Shown: positions 1 through 10,255 of the stretch, piece after piece
Layout of the letters: every line of letters begins with the position of its first letter
Position numbering within the stretch: the stretch's first letter is position 1
DNA from: Epiperipatus broadwayi
Taxonomy: Eukaryota; Onychophora; Udeonychophora; Euonychophora; Peripatidae
Assembly (NCBI GenBank): GCA_028023455.1
Contig: JAQFVV010006342.1
Location: 3,059,001-3,123,000, forward strand
Length of the DNA: 64,000 nucleotides
Direction: 5' to 3'
Notes under the pieces: model-generated
Told to the model about the DNA's origin: nothing
Database searches by the model: none
What the model saw: only the letters and a program-made list of their open reading frames with translations
Position numbers and translations under genes: made by a program

Positions 1-1488
1 TATCACGAAAAAGGGAGATGACATCATAAAATATGTGGAAAAGTCTACAAAAAATTGTATAATAATAAAAAAAACTACTACAATTAGTACATCTTCTGAA
101 TTGCCAAGCATTTTAAATGAAATGATAAGACGTAATTAAATCTACGAAGAAAGAAAATGCTCAGATGGAATTATTATTATCTTAAATGAAGCAGGTAAAG
201 AAATGGACCAATTACTGTCAAAACTATATACCAATTGCATAAATGATATACCAGATGATTGGAAGAATGTAGTAATACTGATATTTAAGAAAGATGATAA
301 AGAAGATATTAGAAATTACAAATCTATTGGTCTTCTGTCAGTTGAATACAATATCTTTACCAAGATAATCCACAACTTGTCTATAGTGAATTTTGGATCC
401 AAATCTATCAAAAGAATATGGTAGATTTAAAAGTAATTTTAGCACAATAGATAATATTCAAGTATTAAGAGAAATTATAGAATGGACTGATGATTATGAG
501 TTGCCATTATACTTTGGATTTGTAGATTATGAAAAGGCATTTGTTTCTATAACCATTTTTTCAGTGATTGAAGCCTTGGATATCAAGATATAAACCCAGG
601 ATGTTGTCATATTTTAAAGAATATTTATCAAAATGCAACAGTAATGATTAGGAGTTATACTAAGAAGATTAACATTGAGAAGGGTGTATGTCAGGGTGAT
701 TTCATATACCTAAAACCTTTTACAGTAATTTTACAAGAAGTATTTTGGGAAGATAAGGGAATAAAAATCCATGGAGATTATTTAATTCATTTAACGTTTG
801 CAGATGATGTGGTTGTTTTTCCAAGTATGACTTCAGAGTTTCAGGATATGTTACAAAAGTTATCAAATGAAAGTAATAAGGATAGGATTAAAGCCAAATG
901 TTAAAAAAGATTAAACTAATGTTCAATAAATTTCTTTCAGAAGATAAAAAAAATTGGTAATTGAGAATTAAAAATTAACAACTTTAAATATGTTGATAAA
1001 TTATTATACAGATGGAAATGTAATGATTCAAATTAATCACAGAATAAAGGATGGGAGTTTTTGATAGAAATAAGTTAGTATTAAAAGAAAATAAGCCTAC
1101 GTGTTTGAAAAGGAAGGATTTTAATAGATGAGTCTTACCAGTTCTTATGAATCTGAGATTTGGGCACTTAATAGAAGTGCAATTTAGAAATTTCATGGAG
1201 AGATGTGTGTTGGGAATAACAAGACAATTGAAACTTAAATTCTTGGTCAAGAAAACATAGATATCACTGACATCATTGAAAAAATTAATAGACTGAAATG
1301 GGGTTTGGGCTCCTAATAAATGGAGTCTTAGTTGGATATCAAGAGATTGTAAAAAGACCTAAAAAGAGATCGCATGTGAGATGGATAGATAAAATATGAA
1401 AGTTTGCTTGGTGGAAAACTGAATTAAATTTGGAGAGACTTTCATCCTGCTATGTATTGGTAATGGTTGTAATGATGATGATGATTAA
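1..1488 (+). pseudogene. RTE-type non-LTR retrotransposon, decayed coding region
   Basis: Decayed reverse transcriptase of the RTE/BovB-like family whose best copy lies at 5397-6554. Readable pieces in order: 203-424 (IPDDWKNVVILIFKKDDKED, the start of the RT domain), 393-593 (FGFVDYEKAF), 644-904 (VCQGD, then LTFADDVVVF with the FADD catalytic motif), and a broken C-terminal region to about 1450. Frameshifts and stops separate the pieces. It ends in a GATGATGATGATTAA tail typical of RTE 3' ends. It continues past the left edge of the window, so its 5' end is not visible. Non-functional. Confidence 0.85.
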
Positions 1489-2999
1489 TTAATAATTACA
1501 ATAGACAAATTAATATGTAAAAAGTTCATTTGAGTTACAAATTTTGCTTGTTTATTTTGCATGACAAAAACGCATTTACATTCACATATTTTTATATCGT
1601 GTATATTAAAATATTTAGATCTGAATAAAGTCTATAGATATGAGATAAATTTTATAAAAAATATGGTTAAAAGAAAACTATCAATCTATAAACTATGCAA
1701 CATTATTATAAATAAAACTTTTTTAGAACATCAAATCAATTTCTTGATCTATTCTTCAAAGACTTGTAATTGCCACCCATTTTAAGGTCAGCCATCAGTA
1801 GTTTTTTTTCCTTTTCATCTTTATGCTTCATTAGACAGTTTAATGATTTGTGGTTTTTTAGAGCATATAAGATATGAACAATCAATCATTCTCAATCTAA
1901 TTTTTCTCAATATCTTCTAAGGATATACTGTAATGAGGTTTTTATTTATGAGCCCATTAAAAATCTTGAAAGAGTGTCATAGCAACACTATATCAACTGA
2001 CACAATCTGGATAACTTTTTGATAAGTAACTTTATACTGTATTTAAACATTAAAATTGACTAAGTATTTTTCTTCCTAACATATAAAATTTTAAATAATT
2101 TTGTAAACAGTTTCAAATTTCTTTAGATTATTTTAGTAATATTTTGACTGTTCCTTGTCAGCCATAACTGGTTACAGTAATTCTTTAGCATTTTGAAAAA
2201 TATGTTGCATGATCGAGAAAAACCACATAATAGTTAGAATTCCAATTCAGAATCTTTTGCAAACTTTCCAGATTTAAACAATACACTTTTACCTCCTCCC
2301 CCCCGCATTATACAGCTGAAAAATTAAATAAATATAAGTTTTATAACACCTTACACTACCCACAACTTTGACATAATCGTATCTACATAAATGCATTAAT
2401 GATTATCATTAATCATTTATTAAACTAGAAATTATCCTTAACCCAGATATAAACTTTAACCTTCAGTTAAAAATTAATACATCTGTTTTTAATTAAATAC
2501 ACACACATCAAATAATTCAACTTCATTTCTTTGGGTGTATATCTTTTATAAATGTACTTAATAACCTTCATCTTATGGTTTGTGAATAAAATTTCCTTTT
2601 GAAAGATAACCATCTTCATTCCACCAACACATTCTTGAAACAAATAAATGTGTCTTTATTCATATGTTTCAAGAACATGTTGACTGAGCGAATGTGTATT
2701 TAAATACTTTATAAACACTAAATTTATTTTTTTAATAGCACAATAAAACTATAAAATATATGCTTGTTTTAATATTATATTAATGAAACAAAGTAATCTT
2801 TCTCCATTTTTATTTCTTCTTTAATTAAAATGCAAATCATCTCATTCAGAATTTTGTTTTCTCTATTTAGAAATTCGATGCAACTTTTTTTAAAAAATAA
2901 TTTTCTGAAAGGGAGAAGTCATTTAATTGCAACCCTTATTTTGAAGCATGGTTGTCAATCGAACCGGAATTTATGATAAGAATTTTATATACTACATGC
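1489..2999. other. AT-rich intergenic DNA, no gene seen
   Basis: No convincing coding region or RNA gene. About 2400-2700 resembles about 16170-16370 and 16890-17150 (a shared stretch around an ATACATCTG core and a TTTCAAGAA palindrome near 2633-2683), so an old dispersed repeat is probably present, but I cannot assign a class. Confidence 0.4.
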
Positions 3000-3175
3000 A
3001 TGTATGTAAAACCACTAAACATCACATGATCACTATATCATATGCTAGCACATTACTGTTATTAAAACAGGCAAAACTCTCCATACAGTAGTTCCACTCA
3101 GTGCCAACCAGAGTAATCAACGGATGCCAGAAGGCTTGTGCATAAAATCTCTATCTAGTGCCTACTTATCCAATA

Positions 3176-3217
3176 TCCCCAGACTAGTTTCTGGCTTGTA
3201 GCCTTCGTCAGTGAGGA
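3176..3217 (-). ncRNA. Hammerhead ribozyme (F1), core intact
   Basis: On the minus strand: stem I TCCTCA / TGGGGA; core CUGACGA (position 7 is variable in the family); stem II GGC-UACAA-GCC; GAAA; stem III from self-complementary ACUAGU; cleavage triplet GUC. All invariant core bases (C3 U4 G5 A6 G8 A9, G12 A13 A14, U16.1) are present. The short palindromic stem III resembles the minimal type I hammerheads of Penelope-like elements and retrozymes, which usually work best as dimers. Self-cleavage is inferred. Confidence 0.82.
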
Positions 3218-3805
3218 CTTTGGATCTGAGAGCACTGCACCTAGATCTTAGGATCTAATGCAACCCTCCAGCAGCCACCTTTTGTCTCTACTTAACTACA
3301 AAACTATGAGAATAAAATTAAAAACACAATAATATTTTTAATCTAAGCTTATATAGTTATATAGGCCTGAACCCAGTTCAGTACCCATCCATTTTGGTGT
3401 TTTTGGGTCTTCAACAACCATAGCTACCACTATGCTATTAGGCAGGATTGGTATTACTCTGGCTTGCACTGAGTGGCACTACTGTATGGAGAGTTTTGCC
3501 TGTTTTAATAACAGTAATGTGCTAGCATAAGAAATAGTGAGCATGTGATGTTTAGTGGTTTAACACCAATCCTGCCTAATAGGATAGTGGTGGCTATGGT
3601 TGTTGAAGAGCCAAAGACACCAAAATGTATGGGTACTAAACTGGGTTCAGGCTCACATGACTATATAAGCTATTGAGCTTAGATTGAAAATATTGTATTT
3701 TCAATTTTATTCTCATAGTTTTGTAATTAAGTAGAGCTAAAAGGTGGCTGCTGGAGGGTTGCATTAGATCCTAAAATCTAGGTGCAGTGCTCTCAGATCC
3801 AAAGT

Positions 3806-3847
3806 TCCTCACTGATGAATGCCACAATCCAGAAACTAGTCTGGGGA
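3806..3847 (+). ncRNA. Hammerhead ribozyme (F1), stem II weakened
   Basis: Plus-strand motif in the right arm: stem I TCCTCA / TGGGGA, core CUGAUGA, GAAA, palindromic ACUAGU and GUC cleavage site are all intact. The stem II bases have drifted from GGC/GCC to UGC/UCC, leaving little pairing, so activity is doubtful. Confidence 0.7.
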
Positions 3848-3972
3848 TATTGGATGAGTAGGCACTAGATAGGGATTTTATGCACAAGCCTTCTGGATCC
3901 ATTGATTATTCTGGTTGGCACTGAATGGCACTACTGTATGGAGAGTTTTGCCTGTTTTAATATATGTATGTA

Positions 3973-5396
3973 TATATAATATAAATAAAATGAACGTTAA
4001 TTAGAACAAAATTGTAATTATAATAAAAATATAATGGTTATAAACTATTATAAACAGTCTTTCAATCCGTAGAAGTACTTTCAGTTAATTTCTTAAACCT
4101 GCCTTAACTGCCATTAAATTCAAAAAACAAAACGGAAGCAAACGTCATCAATTCAAATCCCATGAATCCCGTATTTTAATGTTCTATAATGCAAGAAAAC
4201 AGATGGTGTTTTTATAATAACGTGTGTTTATAAGTTGTATATTAACTTTTTTTACAGTTACTTTTTGCAATGTTCAAATTTTATTAATTATATATATCTG
4301 ACTTTTTAATCGTTCAAAAATTTTCTTCAAAGACCTAAACAAAAAATTATGCACTGCGTTATTTATAAAATACTATTTAATTTTATACAAATTCTATTAT
4401 ATTTACATATCTATCTATATTGTACCGGAAACCTATTACCTAGACCTTTATTACTCTTATTAATTAATCATTATATTTTCTCCCTTATTATTGTTATATA
4501 TCTAATTATATATTTTGTTCCAATCTTCTGTCTACTTTACACTACCTATTTACTTTGAATTAATTAGCATATTGATTCTTACCCTATTAATTCAGACTAA
4601 TCATTGACTCAATTATTATGTAGCTAAATTAATTTTCTTAGAGTTTACCCTTTTCGTATATTTATATTTCACCAAGTCACACTTTGGGCAGCCCTTTATA
4701 TACCGGGATCCTACTTTTCTCATGATGATCAAGTGACGATAATTTACTTAGATTGACAATTCGCATATCTATATAGAGACAAATAATGCTTTTTGTGTGC
4801 ATTATTATACAATAAGATGTATTTTGTTAAACCTAAAGATCAATAAAATCTGATTTGATGATGATGATCAAACTTTCATTTCCTATATATATATATATAT
4901 AAGGTACCCTGGTTCTATTTCCTGCTCATCATACACCAAATCCTATCTCAGAGGATCTTATTTAACATTCGTTCATACAAGTTTTGTTGGAATGTTTCAA
5001 GTTTCGAACTTAATTAACTGCATTCAAAGTGCCACTTTTTTTATAAAAAAGATTCCATGTGCATATTTTACCCTCAGGCATCATCATCACACTTCACTCA
5101 GTAACTATCGTGATTTACTCAGCTCAGAATATAAATGCTTAATAGAGAATCAATATGTCTGCCTTGGAGATGAGATTTTTTCTACGATAAAATTGAGGAA
5201 ATAATGCAAAACTACAAAATAAGTTAAATTATTAATAATTTTTAGACACTCTTAACGGATTTCATAAAAATAAAAACAATAATAAATTAAATAATACATT
5301 TACTAAACACCGTATATATGTAAAAAATAATAATAATAGAAAAATGTAAGATTCATTAGAATTATACCATCTAAATAATTTACATTTATATCTTAC
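3973..5396. other. AT-rich DNA without a recognisable gene
   Basis: Contains short open frames (4349-4558, 4992-5204) with biased hydrophobic or low-complexity composition that I do not believe are genes. A (TA)n run sits at about 4883-4900. A GATGATGATGA run at 4857-4868 resembles an RTE tail but has no RTE sequence before it. Confidence 0.4.
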
Positions 5397-6554
5397 TATA
5401 GAGAACAAGCTGGATTTAAAAGTGATTTTAGTACAGTAGATCATATCCAGGTGTTGAGAGAAGTTATAGAAAGGACAAATGAATATGAGTTGTCATTATG
5501 TTTTGGATTTGTAGATTATGAAAAGGCATTTGATTCTATAAACATTTCTTCAGTGATTAAAGCATTGGATCATCAAGGTATAGACCCAAGATATTGTCAA
5601 ATTTTAAAGAATATTTATAAAAATGCAACAGCAACAATTAGATTATATAATGACACTGGGAAAGTCAACATTGAGAAAGGTGTAAGACAAGGTGACTCCA
5701 TATCTCCAAAACTTTTTACAGCAGTGCTGCAAGAAGTATTTTGTGGATTAAAATGGGAAACTAAAGGAGTGAAAGTAAATGGAGATTATTTAAGTCATTT
5801 AGATTTTGCAGATGATGTAGTTGTTTTTGCAAATAATGCTTCAGAGCTGCAGGATATGTTGCAGGAATTATCAGAGGAAAGTAGAACAAATGTTAAAAAG
5901 ACTAAAGTAATGTTTAATCGATTTGCTCAAGATATGAAAATAAAGATTGATTATGATGAATTAGAAGAAGTTAACAGTTACAAATATCTTGATCAGATTA
6001 TTAATACAGATGGAAACATAATGGAAGAAATTAATCATAGAATTAAACTTGGTTGGAGTGCTTTTGGTAGAAATAACTTGATACTAAAAGGAAATATGCC
6101 TATGTGTTTGAAAAGGAAGGTTTTTGACAAATGTGTTTTACCAGTTCTTACTTATGGATCTGAGACTTGGACACTTAATAGAAGAGCAATACAGAGACTT
6201 CAGACCACTCAAAGAAGTATGGAGAGATGTATGTTGGGAGTAACAAGAAGAGATCGAAAACGCAATGTATGGGTAAGAGAACAAACAGGTGTTACTAACC
6301 TCATTGAAAAAATTAAAAGACTGAAGTGGAGTTGGGCTGGACATATTGTTAGAAGAGATGATAACAGATGGACAATTGAAATTTTAAACTGGATTCCAAG
6401 AGATTGTAAAAGACCCAGAAAGAGACCACATGTGAGATGGATGGATGAAATAAGAAAGTGTGCAGGGGTGATGTGGAGAAGAGAAGCTAAAGATTGGAGA
6501 AGATGGATTAAACTTGGAGAGACCTTCATCCTGCAGTGGATTGATAATGGTTGA
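5397..6554 (+). CDS. RTE/BovB-like reverse transcriptase, 5'-truncated
   Basis: The longest intact transposon frame here, about 385 codons, running in frame from a truncated 5' end (REQAGFKSDFSTVDHIQ) to TGA at 6552-6554. It holds the finger/palm half of the RT: FVDYEKAFDSI (motif A), RQGDSISPKLF (motif B), LDFADDVVVF (motif C, FADD), then NSYKYLDQIIN and the RTE C-terminal module GSETWTLNRRAIQRLQ, HIVRRDDNRWTIEILNW and RPHVRWMDEI. There is no endonuclease domain or start codon context, so the copy is dead on arrival although its frame is open. The GATGATGATGATGAT tail follows at 6555-6573. High similarity to the pieces at 1-1488, 24.2-27 kb, 37.7-38.5 kb and 44.6-45 kb defines one family. 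Confidence 0.93.
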   Translation, partial: YREQAGFKSDFSTVDHIQVLREVIERTNEYELSLCFGFVDYEKAFDSINISSVIKALDHQGIDPRYCQILKNIYKNATATIRLYNDTGKVNIEKGVRQGDSISPKLFTAVLQEVFCGLKWETKGVKVNGDYLSHLDFADDVVVFANNASELQDMLQELSEESRTNVKKTKVMFNRFAQDMKIKIDYDELEEVNSYKYLDQIINTDGNIMEEINHRIKLGWSAFGRNNLILKGNMPMCLKRKVFDKCVLPVLTYGSETWTLNRRAIQRLQTTQRSMERCMLGVTRRDRKRNVWVREQTGVTNLIEKIKRLKWSWAGHIVRRDDNRWTIEILNWIPRDCKRPRKRPHVRWMDEIRKCAGVMWRREAKDWRRWIKLGETFILQWIDNG

Positions 6555-6573
6555 TAATGATGATGATGATGAT

Positions 6574-8026
6574 ATATTTAAAAAATTCATTAATGAAATG
6601 ATATAATATGCATTCAAATAAATTAAAAAAAATTAAAAATGCCAATTGTTAACATATACAAATTATATTAATGCTTAAGCTGTTTTGTAATATTTTTTGG
6701 CTACTTTTCTGCTACTAATTGAAGTTCAGTTAACTTTTGAACTTCCTATTTAGTTAAAATGTTTTGTAAAATAATTTTACTTTAATATACAGATTGAATG
6801 ATGAATAAATTATTAGTGAAGTGATTAAAGAAATTCTAAATTCTTTTGAGGATTATTCTATCATATTATCTTTTGAATATTGAATTGTTGTATTTTAAAG
6901 GTGGGAATATTGCTCCTATATCCTAGTAACAGGCTTTTTTACATTTTGTGTAATCATGTAGAGATAGAGTTAAGAACTAAAAGTGCCTAAATCATGATTA
7001 CGCTGAGTAAAGTAAAAAAAAATCTCATTTGATTAATTGAATACAACTATTGTGCACAATTTCTTATTTGAATGCTAAAATGCCACTCCACATACTGAAC
7101 AAAGTAATCCAACAGTTATTTTATTTTATTATTGTACCTAAAGGATTTAACTGTTCTTTAAAACAATTCCCATAATCCTTCAGGGTTCTTTCTTTAGGTC
7201 AAAACACAGTCTACTGATTTCATTCGGTTCTAATACGTAATAATTTTAATATTAAATGTTTAATTGGTATAATATTTTTCGCATACATTGCATTTATATA
7301 GCGAAATCAGTGTATATATTCTATTTTTCTCTGATCAGTTAAATGCGTTTGTTTATTTTTATTTATCCTTTTTTTAGATACTCAGTGAAAAGGTTCATAC
7401 CCAAGTGATAATATCAACCTGTCTTGTAATCAAATTTTGTGATCATAATTGCTGCCATTTTTATACTAATGTGTTTTCCTTCCTCCCTATATCCCTGAAA
7501 ATAAAATAATAGTATAAATAAAAACATTTACAGGAAGTATAATTATTAATCTGTGCCAAATCAATAATTTTAGGGATGAAATATAAAGATTGTATAAAGA
7601 AATCCAAAAAGACATTGGCAAAAATATAGAAATAAGTTTAGAATATTAACATGAGTTTGGAAATACTGTGGTAGGTAATAAAATAATTGATAAAAATGAT
7701 GTTACCGTGAGTGGGGATTACCAATGAAAGAAGTGAATGATTGATCGATTTTTATAGTTACAATAGTAAAATATTGATCAGTTTTACATAAAATTGGTAA
7801 TAGATAATTTAAATAAAATTTATTTACATCATAATACTAATACTCATACCTTATAGGGCACATTTCAAGATAACTACTTCTAAATGTCATATCATAAATT
7901 ACTCTTTAGACAAGTCCTTTTAGTGATCAACATTAAAAATAAAGTTTATGTATATTTTATTTTAATGTATTATATTTTTAATAATGCTTATTAAAAGGAA
8001 CTGCTGTAGAGTTAAAATAGTCCAAC
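6574..8026. other. AT-rich DNA, no feature recognised
   Basis: No coding region, RNA gene or recognisable repeat found by reading both strands. Confidence 0.4.
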
Positions 8027-8385
8027 AGTCAAAACTCTCCATACAATAGTGCCACCCAGTGCAATCCAGAGTAATCAATGGATGCCAATATCCCAGAATA
8101 GTTTTAGCTTGTGGCTTTCATCAGTGAGGAACCTTGGATCTGAGAGCCCTGCACCTAGATTTTAGGATCCAATGCAACTCTCCAGCAACAAGGTAGAAGC
8201 TGTTTTGGAGATATTGGATGAGTAGGCACTAGATAGGGATTTTATGCACAAACCTTCTTGCATCCATTGGTTATTCTGGCTTACACTGAGTGGCACTACT
8301 GCATGAAGAGTTTTGCCTGTTTTAACATCTTAAGCAAGCATAAGAAATGGTGATCATATGATGTTTAGTGGTTTAATACAAATTA
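8027..8385. mobile_element. F1 foldback element, short copy
   Basis: Left arm from 8031 (CAAAACTCTCCATACAATAG) and right arm ending at about 8323 (GAGTTTTGCCTGTTTTAA), followed by the terminal segment AGAAATGGTGATCATATGAT at 8348-8367. The minus-strand hammerhead at about 8091-8130 is decayed: GAAA has become AAAA and GUC has become UUC. The right arm joins at about 8204, within a few bases of the hammerhead cleavage position (ttTTGGAGATATTGG). Confidence 0.7.
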
Positions 8386-9659
8386 TATTATTATTATAAT
8401 AAGACTTTCTACATATACATATAAATCAATAAATTCTGATTGGTATATTTCGATTGCACTTATCAATTTATACTTGTTCTTTAACTAAGTTAGACATTTT
8501 AATTCATTGGTTATGTGTGTAATGGTCATGTTTGTACATTCATGCAACAAAATCCAGAATTTGGGCAAATTATCCCAAGATGAATCTCGAGGAGAGTTTG
8601 AGATCTCGAATCAGATCACACCTCAGTTCCTTTACCTAGACTCTGTGATTTACTATCCTATGAATGACATATATGAGGTTCCCCTAGGACTCTTTAATTC
8701 ACATTCTGGCAGTAGTAAAGGGTGGAGTATGAAGACACAAAGAAATATAATGAAACTAATACTAATTTATCTAATACCTACACATATGGCTGTTAGATAA
8801 TACCCTTATATAACATAACTAACATATAAATTTGGAAAGTGATTCAATATGGATTGGAGTGAATAAGATAACAGACTATAATACATTTAATATAATTTAA
8901 TCATAGCAAGCTGCTTATTTAATAACAATAATAATGACAATTAAGTGTTTTGGATATTCCACTTGCAAGTGGGTGAAGTACAAGTTCTGACCATTGACAG
9001 CTCTTTACAACTCTATAGGCAATTATGTTTTTAATAATATCAATTTAGTTAATCTTCAGTTGGATATGCCTGATTTGTGCTATGTAATGGCTATAAGTTT
9101 TGCAGTGATTATGCGTACAAGAGTGATCATAAATGGAAGATGACTAATTTTATTCCAGATTCAGATCAACACTGAACTAATGAGAGTAATATGGAGGGAT
9201 GAACTGGTGACCTGTAGTATAACTTTAGATACTATGGCATTGTATAAACTAACACAGATGTGCATCTCGAATGTGCCATTAATCATGAGATTTTTTACCA
9301 TGTAATCGGTTTCCGTTGACTGTACAACTTGCTATTACTTATATATATAAACCTTAGTTCAGGTGATCAGAACATCTATATAAAACCATCTGGACCCTTG
9401 TGTTCCAGTTTTAATAAAGAAAGCTGTCAAAACTGGGAAGAATGGGTTGACCTTAAATCAGAGGCTAATCTTAGTAAACTAACATATAGCAAGGCATAAT
9501 GCACATATGTGCTTCCTAAGGACACACTCTCAATGCTAACTATAATAATAGCAATTAAAAAGTTACCATACACTAATCTACAGTTTTGTTTCATGAAACT
9601 ACCACACACCAGTTCATAAAATAGCATTTATAAAATGTGCTACTAAAATGATTAATTAA
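8386..9659. other. Unassigned DNA with an unrecognised ORF and LTR-like signals
   Basis: 8507-8800 is a 97-codon open frame in slightly more GC-rich DNA; I recognise no domain and would not call it a gene. About 9345-9425 shows a TATA-like stretch (TATATATAAA), a second TATATAAAA and an AATAAAGAAA signal about 40 bases further on. That spacing resembles an LTR promoter/poly(A) region, but no partner copy is present here. Confidence 0.25.
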
Positions 9660-10255
9660 GCAATCCAGTTTATAAAGCAATCTACAAATGTTACATATAG
9701 AGCTCACAAAATAAGCTCTTAACAAGCTTTGCAGAATATCCCCAACCCAAGACCATACTGGTGTCATCAGTGAGGTGCTAGGATATTCAAGCATTAGACT
9801 AAAAATATCAGGACAAAACCAGCACTTTATTTAATGTATAACTATTAAGTAGAAAATCTGAAATTTTCAGACATCCATGTTCTCCAATCCAGCTACCTAA
9901 CTTAAATAGCCATATGGGATTGAATTAAGTTCAGATACATCACATATTAATAGCTTTAGCAATATATATAATTCAGTCCCATATGGCTATTTAAATTAGA
10001 TGGCTGAATTGAAAGACATATGGATGTCTAAAATTTTCAGATTTTCTACTTAATAATTATACATTAGCTAAAGTACTGGGCTTGTCCTGGTATTTTTAAT
10101 CTAATGCTCAAATATCCTAGCATCTCACTGATGATGCCAGTAGCAGAAAAGGCCCTGGGGTTGGGGATATTCTGCAAAGCTTGTTAAGAGCTTATTTTGA
10201 GAGCTCTATATATAACATTTGTAAATACAAGCTTATTAAATCAGGTCATGTGACA
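9660..10255. mobile_element. F3 foldback element
   Basis: Inverted repeat: left arm about 9680-9925 and right arm about 9985-10240. Matching landmarks are TTAACAAGCTTTGCAG at about 9718-9733 with its complement at about 10173-10190, and GTAGAAAATCTGAAATTTTC at 9850-9869 with its complement at about 10034-10052. The centre repeats CCATATGG in both arms. Outer right sequence AGGTCATGTGACATATGAC (about 10244-10262) resembles F1 and F3 ends elsewhere. It shares its arms with the 55.9-56.7 kb element. No coding capacity. Confidence 0.7.
10123..10162 (+). ncRNA. Hammerhead ribozyme relic (F3)
   Basis: Core CUGAUGA at 10128-10134, stem II TGC-CAGTA-GCA, then GAAA at 10146-10149. The expected palindromic stem III and UH cleavage site are disturbed (AAGGCCCT before GGGG). 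The opposite arm at about 9745-9780 (minus) keeps CUGAUGA and a GGUC site but has lost GAAA. Together the two arms suggest an ancestral complete motif. Confidence 0.45.

Larger units (their letters stand above)
3009..3963. mobile_element. F1 hammerhead-bearing foldback element
   Basis: Large imperfect inverted repeat. The left arm, from about 3068 (AAAACAGGCAAAACTCTCC), is repeated in reverse complement ending about 3958. Arms are roughly 430 bp and a second copy of the end (GGAGAGTTTTGCCTGTTTT) lies in the middle at about 3487. Outer left segment 3009-3067 (CACTAAACATCACATGATCA) recurs in reverse complement at about 3534-3563. A 9-bp direct repeat ATGTATGTA (3000-3008 and 3964-3972) is a possible TSD, but it is low complexity. 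There is no coding capacity. Each arm holds a hammerhead ribozyme on opposite strands. Confidence 0.8.

Noticed and set aside
3068-3960. F1 as a cut-and-paste DNA transposon with long TIRs
   Set aside because: Other F1 copies have 12-14 bp TSDs of variable length, tandem as well as inverted units and no transposase, which fits retroposition better.
6138-6617. Minus-strand open frames (6138-6344, 6209-6529, 6384-6617)
   Set aside because: They are antisense shadows of the RTE reverse transcriptase.
8507-8800. A 97-codon plus-strand frame as a protein gene
   Set aside because: No domain, start context or splice partners are recognisable. The slightly higher GC is not enough.
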